From Omnitrophica bacterium GWA2_41_15 (GTDB taxonomy: Bacteria; Omnitrophota; Gorgyraeia; Gorgyraeales; Gorgyraeaceae), in contig CAKKRB010000010.1 in assembly GCA_919902485.1 (NCBI GenBank), positions 1-15,854 on the forward strand: DNA of 15,854 bases, in the 5' to 3' direction. The notes under the pieces are model-generated. The model saw only the letters and a list, made by a program, of their open reading frames with translations. It had not been told where the DNA came from and did no database searches. Positions 1 to 6,735 of this stretch are shown piece after piece. How positions within the stretch are numbered: the stretch's first letter is position 1; each line of letters begins with the position of its first letter. The position numbers and the translations under genes were made by a program.

Positions 1-55
1 GAGCACCACACTTTTAATGTGGGTGTGCCGCGTTCAAGTCGCGGGCGGCTCACCA
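1..55 (+). tRNA. tRNA-Lys(TTT), 5' truncated by the window edge
   Basis: Only the 3' part is present. The anticodon stem CCACA/TGTGG encloses the loop CTTTTAA (11-17) with anticodon TTT at 13-15. The T-arm is CCGCG, loop TTCAAGT, CGCGG (28-44). The 3' acceptor strand GCGGCTC (45-51) is followed by discriminator A and an encoded CCA (53-55). The 5' acceptor strand and the D-arm lie outside the window. The last bases of the gene are also one arm of a palindromic repeat that continues downstream. Confidence 0.93.
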
Positions 56-113
56 CACTTCGACGCGTAAAAATTTCTGCTTTTGCAGAAATTTTTACTT
101 GCTCAGTGTGGTG
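51..113. repeat. Palindromic element whose left arm is the tRNA-Lys 3' end
   Basis: A 9-bp perfect inverted repeat, CACCACACT (51-59) and AGTGTGGTG (105-113), encloses about 45 nt. The left arm includes the discriminator and CCA of tRNA-Lys. In addition the last eight tRNA bases, GCTCACCA (48-55), reappear inverted as TGGTGAGC (112-119). The inside begins TCGACGCG and ends TTGCTC, which loosely resembles the TCGCTAAG...TTCGCTC core of the elements at 5493-5639, so the same family is suspected. The function is unknown; transcript-end formation and short mobile repeat are both possible. Confidence 0.6.
67..98. repeat. Perfect 14-bp hairpin with a TTTT loop
   Basis: GTAAAAATTTCTGC (67-80) is followed by TTTT (81-84) and then by the exact reverse complement, GCAGAAATTTTTAC (85-98). 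It sits at the centre of the palindrome that begins in the tRNA-Lys CCA end, so the whole 51-113 stretch can fold as nested hairpins. No T-run follows the stem, so it is not a standard intrinsic terminator, although it could end or stabilise the tRNA precursor. Confidence 0.75.
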
Positions 114-149
114 GTGAGCAAGCGAACGAAGTGAGCGCGCCGAACCACC
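110..149. repeat. Second, weaker palindrome upstream of archease
   Basis: GGTGGT (110-115) and ACCACC (144-149) flank a GC-richer stretch containing AGCGAACGAAGTGAGCGC. The AGCGAA motif is also found in the element at 5580-5639, written GAGCGAAG. It overlaps the previous palindrome by four bases and ends 14 nt before the archease start codon. The stem is only 6 bp, so family membership is tentative. Confidence 0.4.
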
Positions 150-163
150 ATAATAATAAATCC

Positions 164-592
164 ATGAAACCCTTTGAACTCATCGAGCATACTGCTGATA
201 TAGGCATAAAAGCCCAGGGGGAAACTCTCACAGAGCTATTTGAAAATGCAGCCAAAGGCATGTTTCATATTTTAGCCTGCGGAAATGCTGCCACCGAAGG
301 CACAGAGGTTTTGAAAAACATAGAGTTGAAAAATAACACAGATAGGCTTGAAGAGCTTCTTGTAAGCTGGCTGTCAGAACTACTCTATATTTTTAATAAA
401 GAAAAGATCTGTTTTAATAGTTTCAATGTCTTGAGCCTGAATAATGAAGGCATGATAGCTCAGGCAAAGGGCGTTCATATAGATCTTTACCAGAGCAATC
501 TCTATACTGAAATAAAGGCAGTCACTTTCCATAATCTTAAAATTGAAGAACAGATAGAGGGTTTCAGCTGCACTATTATTTTTGATGTTTAA
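164..592 (+). CDS. Archease, RtcB activator
   Basis: This 142-residue protein begins KPFELIEHTADIGIKAQG, with the conserved HTAD segment of archease. It ends with KAVTFHNLKIEE and a C-terminal TIIFDV strand, both typical of the family. Archease promotes guanylylation and multiple turnover of the RNA ligase RtcB, and it contributes metal-binding acidic residues. The ATG at 164 is chosen because conserved sequence starts there; the frame is open back to a TTG at 83, but that extension merely translates the palindromic repeats. No strong ribosome binding site is visible. The stop codon overlaps the start of rtcB, as expected for a coupled pair acting in one pathway. Length is normal for the family. 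Confidence 0.93.
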   Translation: MKPFELIEHTADIGIKAQGETLTELFENAAKGMFHILACGNAATEGTEVLKNIELKNNTDRLEELLVSWLSELLYIFNKEKICFNSFNVLSLNNEGMIAQAKGVHIDLYQSNLYTEIKAVTFHNLKIEEQIEGFSCTIIFDV

Positions 593-3476
593 GCTAGAAA
601 AGCTTGATAATTTCCGCTGGCAAATCCCGCAAACCTACAAACCAGGGATGAAAGTCCCAGGCCTTATCTATATAAGCGAATCGCTTTTCTCTGGAATCGT
701 TAATGACAAGGCGCCTGAACAAGTGGCGAATGTTTCATTCCTGCCCGGTATCGTAAAATATTCTCTTGCCATGCCTGACATGCACTGGGGTTATGGTTTT
801 GCAATAGGCGGAGTTGCAGCCACTGACCCTGAAAATGGCGGCGTGATTTCTCCTGGAGGAGTGGGATACGATATATGCTGCCTTTCAGAGAATGCTTTAA
901 TTCTAAATGAATTAGGGTATAGCATTAAAATTAAAGATTTTGAAAATTGTTTTCAGAAAGCGCAGATAAAATGTATGAATTTTATTGCAGAAAAAGAAGA
1001 GACCACCAATATCACAGGATTTCTAAAACAAAAGCCAAAAAATACAACGCTTGATATCGTAACAGAAACAGGCAGGCATATAACAGCAACAGAAGATCAC
1101 CCATTTTATACCAAAGATGGGATGAAGCCTGTAAACAAGTTAAAACTATACGAAGAAGTTGCCATCTATCCTTTTGAGGGAGTTAAGTATGAAGTGCCAA
1201 GTTCAGATATAATTACTGACAAAGATGACATCAGAAAACTTTTGCTCAGGTTAGGAAAGGGTTCCAAAGGAAACGCTATTGAGCAGATATTGGGTCAACT
1301 TGAAAGAAGAAAGTTACTGTCGTTAAGGTACAATTCTCCGCAGCTTCCTTATATACTTAAAGTTATGGGTTATTGTTTTGGAAACGGTTTGATTTATTTT
1401 GTAAACAAAAAGGAAAAAGGCAATACCTGTTTCTATGGCAAAGAAGAAGATTTAATAAAAATAAAATCTGATATACAAAAAATAGGTTTTGAAGCCGGAA
1501 TATATTCAAGGAATAGGCACCATAATATAAGTACCAGTTATTCGACTTATGAGTTTGACAGAGAGGAAACATGGCTTAAGGTATCTTCGTCCAGCTTCGC
1601 TATACTTCTAGCAGTATTGGGCATGCCGATAGGTAATAAATGTCGCCAACCGTATGAATTGCCAAAATGGTTATTTAGCGCTCCGCTTTGGCAGAAAAGG
1701 TTATTTTTGGCAGGTTTCTTTGGAGCAGAAATGTCTTCTCCGAAAACTTTAACAGGCCATGGATACAATTTTTATTGCCCTACAGTTTCCATGAACAAGA
1801 CTTATGAGCATATAGAAAGTGGCAAGAAATTTCTCGAAGATATAGGCATTTTAGTCTCAGATTTTGGCATTCACGCGCATCAAATAAGTCAGAGAAGGGA
1901 ATGTATTAATAAAGACGGTATTCTTTCGTATCGTCTGCGCCTAATGATATCAGACCAGGCGCAGAATTTACTAAGACTTTATAGTAGAATTGGTTTTGAA
2001 TATAATGAGAAACGTAAATTTTTAGCTAATGTAGCTGCTGGGTATTTGAGATTAAAGGACAGGATATTAGCTGAAAGAAGAAAAGTTGTGGCTATTGAGC
2101 GCTCTCTTTATGAGTTAGTGGAGAGAGAGCCTAGGATGTGGGATAAAGACCCTACATTTGAAGATTATATTGAAAAGGCTACCTATGGATTAGACAAATC
2201 AGGCATGATATGGGAAAGGATAGAACATATCTGTAATGCAAAGTATGATGATTGGGTCTATGATTTCACAGTCGCTCATCTGCACCATAATTTTATTGCC
2301 AATAATTTTGTTGTATCAAATTGCGGCGTCAGGCTTATGAGAAGCAATCTTTTATTGGAAGACGTGAAGCCAAGGCTAGAAAAACTGGTCAATTCATTAT
2401 TTAGTAATATACCGTCAGGTGTTGGTTCAAGCGGCGACATAAGGGTTAGTTCCAGGGAAGAAGAGGAGATTTTTGTAAAAGGCTCTGGCTGGGCAGTTAA
2501 AAAAGGATATGGCGTAAAAGAAGACCTGGAATTTACAGAAGACAGAGGTTCAATAGAAGGCGCAGATCCTTCAATTGTTTCAAAAAGGGCATATGAGAGA
2601 GGCAGAGATCAGTCAGGCACGCTTGGTTCAGGCAACCATTTTGTAGAAATTCAGGTTATAGACGAGATTTATGACGAGAAAAAGGCAGATATCTTCGGCC
2701 TGGCAAAAGGCCAGATTACAATGATGATTCATTCCGGATCAAGGGGCCTTGGGTATCAGATTTGCGATGATTATGTAAAAAGCATGATGAGCTGTTTAAG
2801 TAAATACAGCATAAATGTGCCTGACAGGCAGCTTGCGTGCGCGCCTATCAATTCTCCAGAGGGCAAGGCATATCTGACCAGCATGAAATGCGCTGCGAAT
2901 TATGCCTGGGCAAACAGGCAGTGCCTTATGCACCTTGCGAGAAATGCCTTTGAAAAAATTTTTAATAAAAGCTGGAAGTCTTTAGGGCTTGACCTTGTTT
3001 ATGATGTAGCCCATAATATTGCTAAGATGGAAAAGCATAAAGTAGACGGTAAGGACCGTGTTTTATGCGTCCATCGTAAAGGCGCTACCAGGGCGTTTCC
3101 TCCAGGGCATGCTGATTTACCTGAAGCATACAAAGAAGCAGGCCAGCCTGTTATTATACCTGGAGATATGGGAAGGTTTTCTTATGTCCTGGCAGGGACA
3201 GAAAGAGCAATGGAAGAGACTTTCGGAAGCACGTGCCATGGCGCAGGAAGATGCCTTTCTCGTTCAGGAGCTATTAAGGCGTGTCGCAACAGACATATTG
3301 ATAAGGAACTTTTTAATAAAAGTGGTATAATAGTAAAGTCAAAAACCAGAGATACTCTGGCTGAAGAAGCGCCGGAAGCATATAAAGATGTGAACGAAGT
3401 TGTGGCTGTTGTGCATGGTGCAGGGTTATCTACAAAGGTCTGCCGCATGCGGCCGCTCGGCGTTATTAAAGGCTAA
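585..3476 (+). CDS. rtcB: RtcB tRNA-splicing/RNA-repair ligase precursor containing an intein
   Basis: The precursor is 963 residues, about twice the usual RtcB length of roughly 480. Residues 1-98 and 580-963 together form a normal-length (482 residue) RtcB; residues 99-579 are an intein. RtcB joins 2',3'-cyclic phosphate or 3'-phosphate RNA ends to 5'-OH ends using GTP and Mn2+. The family's metal and nucleotide motifs are all visible in the exteins: GGVGYDI, CGVRL, GSGNHFVE, MIHSGSRGLG, VAHNIAKMEKH, and CHGAGRCLSR with the histidine that is guanylylated. The ATG at 585 lies inside the end of archease (8-nt overlap). A TTG at 582 is in frame but less likely. serS follows after 11 nt, so co-transcription is probable. 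The N-extein ends YDIC where many RtcB proteins have YDIN. Confidence 0.96.
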   Translation: MFKLEKLDNFRWQIPQTYKPGMKVPGLIYISESLFSGIVNDKAPEQVANVSFLPGIVKYSLAMPDMHWGYGFAIGGVAATDPENGGVISPGGVGYDICCLSENALILNELGYSIKIKDFENCFQKAQIKCMNFIAEKEETTNITGFLKQKPKNTTLDIVTETGRHITATEDHPFYTKDGMKPVNKLKLYEEVAIYPFEGVKYEVPSSDIITDKDDIRKLLLRLGKGSKGNAIEQILGQLERRKLLSLRYNSPQLPYILKVMGYCFGNGLIYFVNKKEKGNTCFYGKEEDLIKIKSDIQKIGFEAGIYSRNRHHNISTSYSTYEFDREETWLKVSSSSFAILLAVLGMPIGNKCRQPYELPKWLFSAPLWQKRLFLAGFFGAEMSSPKTLTGHGYNFYCPTVSMNKTYEHIESGKKFLEDIGILVSDFGIHAHQISQRRECINKDGILSYRLRLMISDQAQNLLRLYSRIGFEYNEKRKFLANVAAGYLRLKDRILAERRKVVAIERSLYELVEREPRMWDKDPTFEDYIEKATYGLDKSGMIWERIEHICNAKYDDWVYDFTVAHLHHNFIANNFVVSNCGVRLMRSNLLLEDVKPRLEKLVNSLFSNIPSGVGSSGDIRVSSREEEEIFVKGSGWAVKKGYGVKEDLEFTEDRGSIEGADPSIVSKRAYERGRDQSGTLGSGNHFVEIQVIDEIYDEKKADIFGLAKGQITMMIHSGSRGLGYQICDDYVKSMMSCLSKYSINVPDRQLACAPINSPEGKAYLTSMKCAANYAWANRQCLMHLARNAFEKIFNKSWKSLGLDLVYDVAHNIAKMEKHKVDGKDRVLCVHRKGATRAFPPGHADLPEAYKEAGQPVIIPGDMGRFSYVLAGTERAMEETFGSTCHGAGRCLSRSGAIKACRNRHIDKELFNKSGIIVKSKTRDTLAEEAPEAYKDVNEVVAVVHGAGLSTKVCRMRPLGVIKG
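879..2321 (+). mobile_element. Intein (481 aa) with LAGLIDADG endonuclease domain, inserted in rtcB
   Basis: The intein starts with Cys1 (CLSENALIL, block A). Block B has T71-x-x-H74 in TATEDHPF. A two-motif LAGLIDADG region follows: MGYCFGNGL near residues 163-171 (block C) and LAGFFGAEM near 277-285 (block E). Block F reads VYDFTVAHLHHNFIA, and block G ends FVVSN481, followed by Cys+1 of the extein. The insertion site lies between YDIC and CGVRL. To my knowledge the Pyrococcus horikoshii RtcB intein occupies the same place. Two departures from consensus stand out: the acidic residue of block C is Asn, and the penultimate residue is Ser instead of His. Removal in silico restores an uninterrupted RtcB frame of normal length. 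Confidence 0.95.
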
Positions 3477-3487
3477 AGGGAGAATAT

Positions 3488-4738
3488 ATGCTAGACATAA
3501 GATTTATAAGAGAAAATCCAGATATAGTAAAGACTGCTATAAAAAACAGAAACATGAAACTGGATATTCAAGAAGTGCTGGATCTGGATAGCGACAGAAG
3601 AAAAATACTGGTAGAAGTAGAAGGCTTAAAAGCAGAAAAAAATACTATTTCTAAGAAAGGCAAGCCAGATCAAGCTGTTATTGATAAAATGAAGGCATTG
3701 TCCCAAAAAGTAGATGATTTAGATAAAAAAGTGGAGGGAATTGATGAAAAATTAGGGAATTTATTGCTTTATATCCCAAATATACCCCATAATTCAATAC
3801 CAATAGGAAGCTCTGAAAATAATAAGGAAGTCAGAAAATGGGGCGAACCAAGAAAGTTTGATTTTAAGCCAAAAACTCATATAGAAATAGGCGAGGACCT
3901 GGACATACTTGATTTTCCAAGGTCTTCGAAGATATCAGGTTCAGGCTTCTGTCTTTTTAAAGGATTAGGAGCATTGCTTGAAAGAGCGCTTATTAATTTT
4001 ATGCTGGATCTGCATACAAAGGAACATGGCTACAAGGAAATATTCCCGCCATTTCTTGTTAATAGAGCCAGCATGACAGGCACAGGCCAGCTTCCAAAAT
4101 TAGAAGAAGACATGTATAAATTAAAAGATGACGAGTTGTTTCTGATACCTACTGCGGAAGTGCCTGTTACAAATATTCATAGAGATGAAATTCTGGATGA
4201 ACCAGAATTACCTGTATATTATACAGCGTATACTGCATGTTTCAGGCGCGAAGCAGGTTCTTATGGAAAGGATACAAAGGGTCTGATGAGGGTGCATCAG
4301 TTTGACAAAGTAGAGCTTGTAAAATTTGTAAAGCCGGAAGCGTCATTTGATGAGCTTGAGAAATTACTTGGCAATGCAGAAAAGGTGCTGCAGAAATTAG
4401 GCATTCCATATAGAGTGGTTATGCTGGCCACTGGCGATATAAGTTTTGCTGCAAGCAAGTGTTATGATATTGAAGCCTGGACCCCTGGCATTGAGAAAAA
4501 TCTCGAAGTATCAAGCTGCAGTAATTTTACCGATTTTCAGGCAAGAAGAGCAAATATAAAATACAGGACAAAGGATAAAAAAGTAGAGTATGTCCATACT
4601 TTGAATGGTTCAGGCATTGCAATGGCAAGGACAGTTGTGTGCATACTTGAGAATTATCAGCAGAAAGATGGGAGCGTTATAATACCCGAGGTCTTAAGGC
4701 CCTATATGGGCCAGAGAGACAGGATTACAAAGGAGTGA
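3488..4738 (+). CDS. serS: Seryl-tRNA synthetase
   Basis: This 416-residue class II aminoacyl-tRNA synthetase charges tRNA-Ser (and tRNA-Sec where present). Residues 1-100 form the long antiparallel coiled-coil arm that contacts the long variable arm of tRNA-Ser; the charged heptad-like stretch runs roughly 30-100. The catalytic core shows the TAEVPVTN segment, motif 2 (CFRREAGSYGKDTKG), and motif 3 (NGSGIAMARTVV) near the C-terminus. Length is normal. The start ATG at 3488 is preceded by AAAGGGAGA at a good distance. It lies 11 nt after rtcB and overlaps the ribosome binding site of the next gene. Two of its substrate tRNAs, Ser(GGA) and Ser(UGA), are encoded further along the window. Confidence 0.97.
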   Translation: MLDIRFIRENPDIVKTAIKNRNMKLDIQEVLDLDSDRRKILVEVEGLKAEKNTISKKGKPDQAVIDKMKALSQKVDDLDKKVEGIDEKLGNLLLYIPNIPHNSIPIGSSENNKEVRKWGEPRKFDFKPKTHIEIGEDLDILDFPRSSKISGSGFCLFKGLGALLERALINFMLDLHTKEHGYKEIFPPFLVNRASMTGTGQLPKLEEDMYKLKDDELFLIPTAEVPVTNIHRDEILDEPELPVYYTAYTACFRREAGSYGKDTKGLMRVHQFDKVELVKFVKPEASFDELEKLLGNAEKVLQKLGIPYRVVMLATGDISFAASKCYDIEAWTPGIEKNLEVSSCSNFTDFQARRANIKYRTKDKKVEYVHTLNGSGIAMARTVVCILENYQQKDGSVIIPEVLRPYMGQRDRITKE

Positions 4739-4740
4739 AA

Positions 4741-5397
4741 ATGGGGATATTGCGTTTTATAGTAAGCATATCGCTTCTTCCTGTGTGCGTTATAGTGACA
4801 ATTAGTTTTTATAACGGGATTTTTACAATCAAAGATGTTTCAGAGTCAGGCCTGTACTTTATTTTAGGCGCCCTTCTTTACTCTGTTATGCACCTGTTGT
4901 TGTTCAGGCTGGATTTTTTATACGTATTCGGACATGAGTCTATGCACGCGATCTCAACTGTTTTTTCAGGTGGCAAAGCCAGCAATATGAAAGTATCAAA
5001 TAAAGGAGGCAGCGTAAAAACCACGACCCCTAATTTTTTTGTGATGCTGGCCCCATATCTTATTCCTGTTTATACGGTTATTATTGCTATTTTATATTTC
5101 ATCCTGTCTTTTTTTATTGATATTACAAAATATTCCAGTATATTTATACTCCTGATAGGGTTTACACTGATGTTCCACCTGGCTTATACAGCAGAAAGCA
5201 TTAGGAAGAGGCAGTCAGATCTTATAAAAACAGGGTATCTTTCTTCGATATCCTTTATCTACATCGTTAACATCGTTATAGTTTTTTTTATAGTAAGCCT
5301 TTTATTCAGAGGCGTGTCTTTTATAGACTTCATATCCAGCATTTACGTAAAGACAAAATATTTTTACTGGTCGTTCTGGAAACAGTTGTTTTTATAA
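4741..5397 (+). CDS. M50-like integral membrane zinc metallopeptidase
   Basis: This 218-residue, very hydrophobic protein has about five or six predicted transmembrane segments. The zinc-binding motif HESMH (residues 65-69, an HExxH) lies at the end of the second hydrophobic stretch and is followed by a GG-rich turn and the hydrophobic LAPYLIPVYTV segment. That order fits the M50B-like peptidase families. A clear third metal ligand of the classical NPxPxxDG type is not visible, so catalytic competence is uncertain and the substrate is unknown. The ATG at 4741 is preferred over GTG at 4735 because AGGAG (4731-4735) lies five bases before it. The serS stop codon falls between this ribosome binding site and the start. 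The gene ends 9 nt before tRNA-Ser(GGA). Confidence 0.7.
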   Translation: MGILRFIVSISLLPVCVIVTISFYNGIFTIKDVSESGLYFILGALLYSVMHLLLFRLDFLYVFGHESMHAISTVFSGGKASNMKVSNKGGSVKTTTPNFFVMLAPYLIPVYTVIIAILYFILSFFIDITKYSSIFILLIGFTLMFHLAYTAESIRKRQSDLIKTGYLSSISFIYIVNIVIVFFIVSLLFRGVSFIDFISSIYVKTKYFYWSFWKQLFL

Positions 5398-5406
5398 ATA
5401 AAATTT

Positions 5407-5496
5407 GGAGAGGTCGCGTAGCCCGGTTTAGCGCGCACGCCTGGAGAGCGTGTGTACCGAAAGGTACCCAGAGTTCAAATCTCTGCCTCTCCGCCA
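5407..5496 (+). tRNA. tRNA-Ser(GGA)
   Basis: Acceptor GGAGAGG (5407-5413) pairs with CCTCTCC (5486-5492). The anticodon stem CACGC/GCGTG holds the loop CTGGAGA with anticodon GGA at 5443-5445. A long variable arm, GTACC-GAAA-GGTAC, is characteristic of type II tRNAs. The T-arm is CAGAG, TTCAAAT, CTCTG. Discriminator G5493 is followed by an encoded CCA (5494-5496). The discriminator and CCA also form the outer end of the palindromic element that follows. Confidence 0.97.
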
Positions 5497-5551
5497 TGAA
5501 CCACTCGCTAAGAATTAAAAGTTAAGATTAGTTTTCGCTCGGGTTCATGGC
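5493..5551 (+). repeat. Palindromic element A, 59 nt, starting in the tRNA-Ser 3' end
   Basis: A perfect 10-bp inverted repeat, GCCATGAACC (5493-5502) and GGTTCATGGC (5542-5551), flanks a 39-nt interior. Inside the arms are TCGCTAAG (5505-5512) and TTCGCTC (5534-5540) around an AT-rich middle containing GTTAAGATTAG. The left arm begins with the discriminator base and CCA of the tRNA. The same interior boxes recur, in the opposite orientation, in the element at 5580-5639, although the 10-bp ends differ entirely. Confidence 0.75.
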
Positions 5552-5580
5552 AGGCCATACGAATTCAAGAGTGGTTCATG
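5495..5580. repeat. Wider 12-bp inverted repeat around element A
   Basis: CATGAACCACTC (5495-5506) is perfectly complementary in inverse to GAGTGGTTCATG (5569-5580). The left half is shared with the left arm of element A, so the sequence GGTTCATG occurs twice on the right (5542-5549 and 5573-5580), and the left arm can pair with either copy. The right copy runs directly into element B. This looks like a duplicated or nested insertion. Confidence 0.65.
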
Positions 5581-5639
5581 CCCTGTACCGGAGCGAAGTT
5601 GTGATTTAACATAGAATAACTTAGCGACTGGTACAGGGC
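5580..5639 (-). repeat. Palindromic element B, 60 nt, inverted relative to A
   Basis: A perfect 10-bp inverted repeat, GCCCTGTACC (5580-5589) and GGTACAGGGC (5630-5639), flanks 40 nt. Read on the minus strand the interior is AGTCGCTAAG, an AT-rich middle with GTTAA, then TTCGCTCC. This matches the interior boxes of element A, while the end sequences are unrelated apart from the first three bases and the final ACC. It ends 12 nt before the pilT ribosome binding site. Confidence 0.75.
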
Positions 5640-5666
5640 AGCTAATCTAAAGAAGGAGATTACGTT

Positions 5667-6728
5667 ATGGAGTTGACCAATATATTAAAAGAGATGATTG
5701 ATAAAAAGGCCTCGGATATTATTCTCAAAGCAGGCAGCCCTGTATGTATGAGGATTAACGGAGAGCTTTCCAAGGGCGAATCTCTTTTGAACGAACACGA
5801 TCTGGATGCCTTGGTAAGCGATGTTATAACTAAAGGCCAAAAGCGTGTATATAAAGACCAGAGAGAGAATGTAATTTGTTTTGGCGTAAAAGACCTTGGC
5901 CGCTTCAGGGCTACGATGTTCCAGCAAAGAGGCACACCTGTTATGGTTATACGCGCTATCAATACCCAGGTGCTTACATTTGAAGACCTGCACCTTCCCG
6001 GGAAAGTCCTTGAGGGTTTATGCAATGAAAAGAGAGGACTTGTGCTGATAACAGGCACTACAGGAAGCGGTAAATCTACGACAGTCGCAAGCATGATAGA
6101 GTATATAAATAAAAATATGTCCAGGCATATTTTAACCCTTGAAGACCCGATAGAATATCTTTTTCAGGATAAAAGATCCACCATAAGCCAGAGGGAGATA
6201 AGGATAGATACGGAAAGCTTTCACAGGGCGCTTGAATACAGCATGCTCCAGACGCCGGATGTCATATTTATAGGTGATATAAGGACAACTGATATCATGT
6301 CGATTGCCTTAACAGCCGCGGAAACAGGCCAGCTCGTTATAGCGAATCTTCATACAATAAACACGGCGCATACGATAGAGAGGGTTGTGAATTTCTTCCA
6401 GCCTCACCAGCATAATGAAATCAGGATGCAGATATCTTTACTGTTAAAGGGCATTATTTCCATGAGGCTTGTGCCTTTAAAGGACGGGACAGGCAGAGTT
6501 CCGGCATATGAGGTTCTGATGCCTACTCCTACCATAGTGGACCTTATCAGAGAAGGCAAGGTCCATGAAATAGAGTATTACATAAAGGACGGCGGCATGT
6601 ACGGCATGCAAACTTTTAACCAGGTTCTTCTGGATTTGTACAGGCAAGGCAAGATTACAAAAGAAACAGCAGTGAATTTTGCAGAGAAGAAAGACGAACT
6701 TATAATGGGCCTCAAGGACCTTCGCTGA
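5667..6728 (+). CDS. pilT: PilT-type type IV pilus retraction ATPase
   Basis: This 353-residue protein is a hexameric cytoplasmic ATPase of the type II/IV secretion superfamily. PilT disassembles the pilus fibre and drives twitching. Visible motifs are Walker A GTTGSGKST, the Asp box IDTESFHRALEYSMLQTPDVIFIGDIR, a Walker B region including LEDPIEY, the His box LHTINTAHTIERVVNFF, and the C-terminal MRLVPLKDGTGRVPAYEVL segment typical of PilT rather than PilB. It lacks the long N-terminal domain of PilB. The ATG at 5667 is preceded by AAGGAGA (5652-5658). No other pilus gene is in the window, but a glycosyltransferase-like gene follows after 7 nt. A PilU-like paralogue is the alternative. Confidence 0.93.
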   Translation: MELTNILKEMIDKKASDIILKAGSPVCMRINGELSKGESLLNEHDLDALVSDVITKGQKRVYKDQRENVICFGVKDLGRFRATMFQQRGTPVMVIRAINTQVLTFEDLHLPGKVLEGLCNEKRGLVLITGTTGSGKSTTVASMIEYINKNMSRHILTLEDPIEYLFQDKRSTISQREIRIDTESFHRALEYSMLQTPDVIFIGDIRTTDIMSIALTAAETGQLVIANLHTINTAHTIERVVNFFQPHQHNEIRMQISLLLKGIISMRLVPLKDGTGRVPAYEVLMPTPTIVDLIREGKVHEIEYYIKDGGMYGMQTFNQVLLDLYRQGKITKETAVNFAEKKDELIMGLKDLR

Positions 6729-6735
6729 TTAAAAA

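Noticed and set aside
83..163. N-terminal extension of archease from TTG at 83
   Set aside because: The extra 27 residues only translate palindromic repeat sequence, and the conserved archease N-terminus begins at the ATG at 164.
879..2321. Group I or II intron interrupting rtcB
   Set aside because: The inserted segment is in frame with no stop codons and has intein splicing blocks A, B, F and G, so protein splicing explains it.
3182..3448. Minus-strand and alternate-frame open frames within rtcB
   Set aside because: They lie wholly inside the conserved C-terminal part of RtcB and lack any supporting signal.
5493..5639. Integron attC sites (59-base elements)
   Set aside because: Length and palindromic shape fit, but the GTTRRRY/RYYYAAC core sites are missing, there is no cassette structure and no integron integrase, and the tRNA overlap does not fit cassettes.
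5493..5639. CRISPR array
   Set aside because: Only two units, in opposite orientation, with non-identical ends; no regular repeat-spacer layout and no cas genes.
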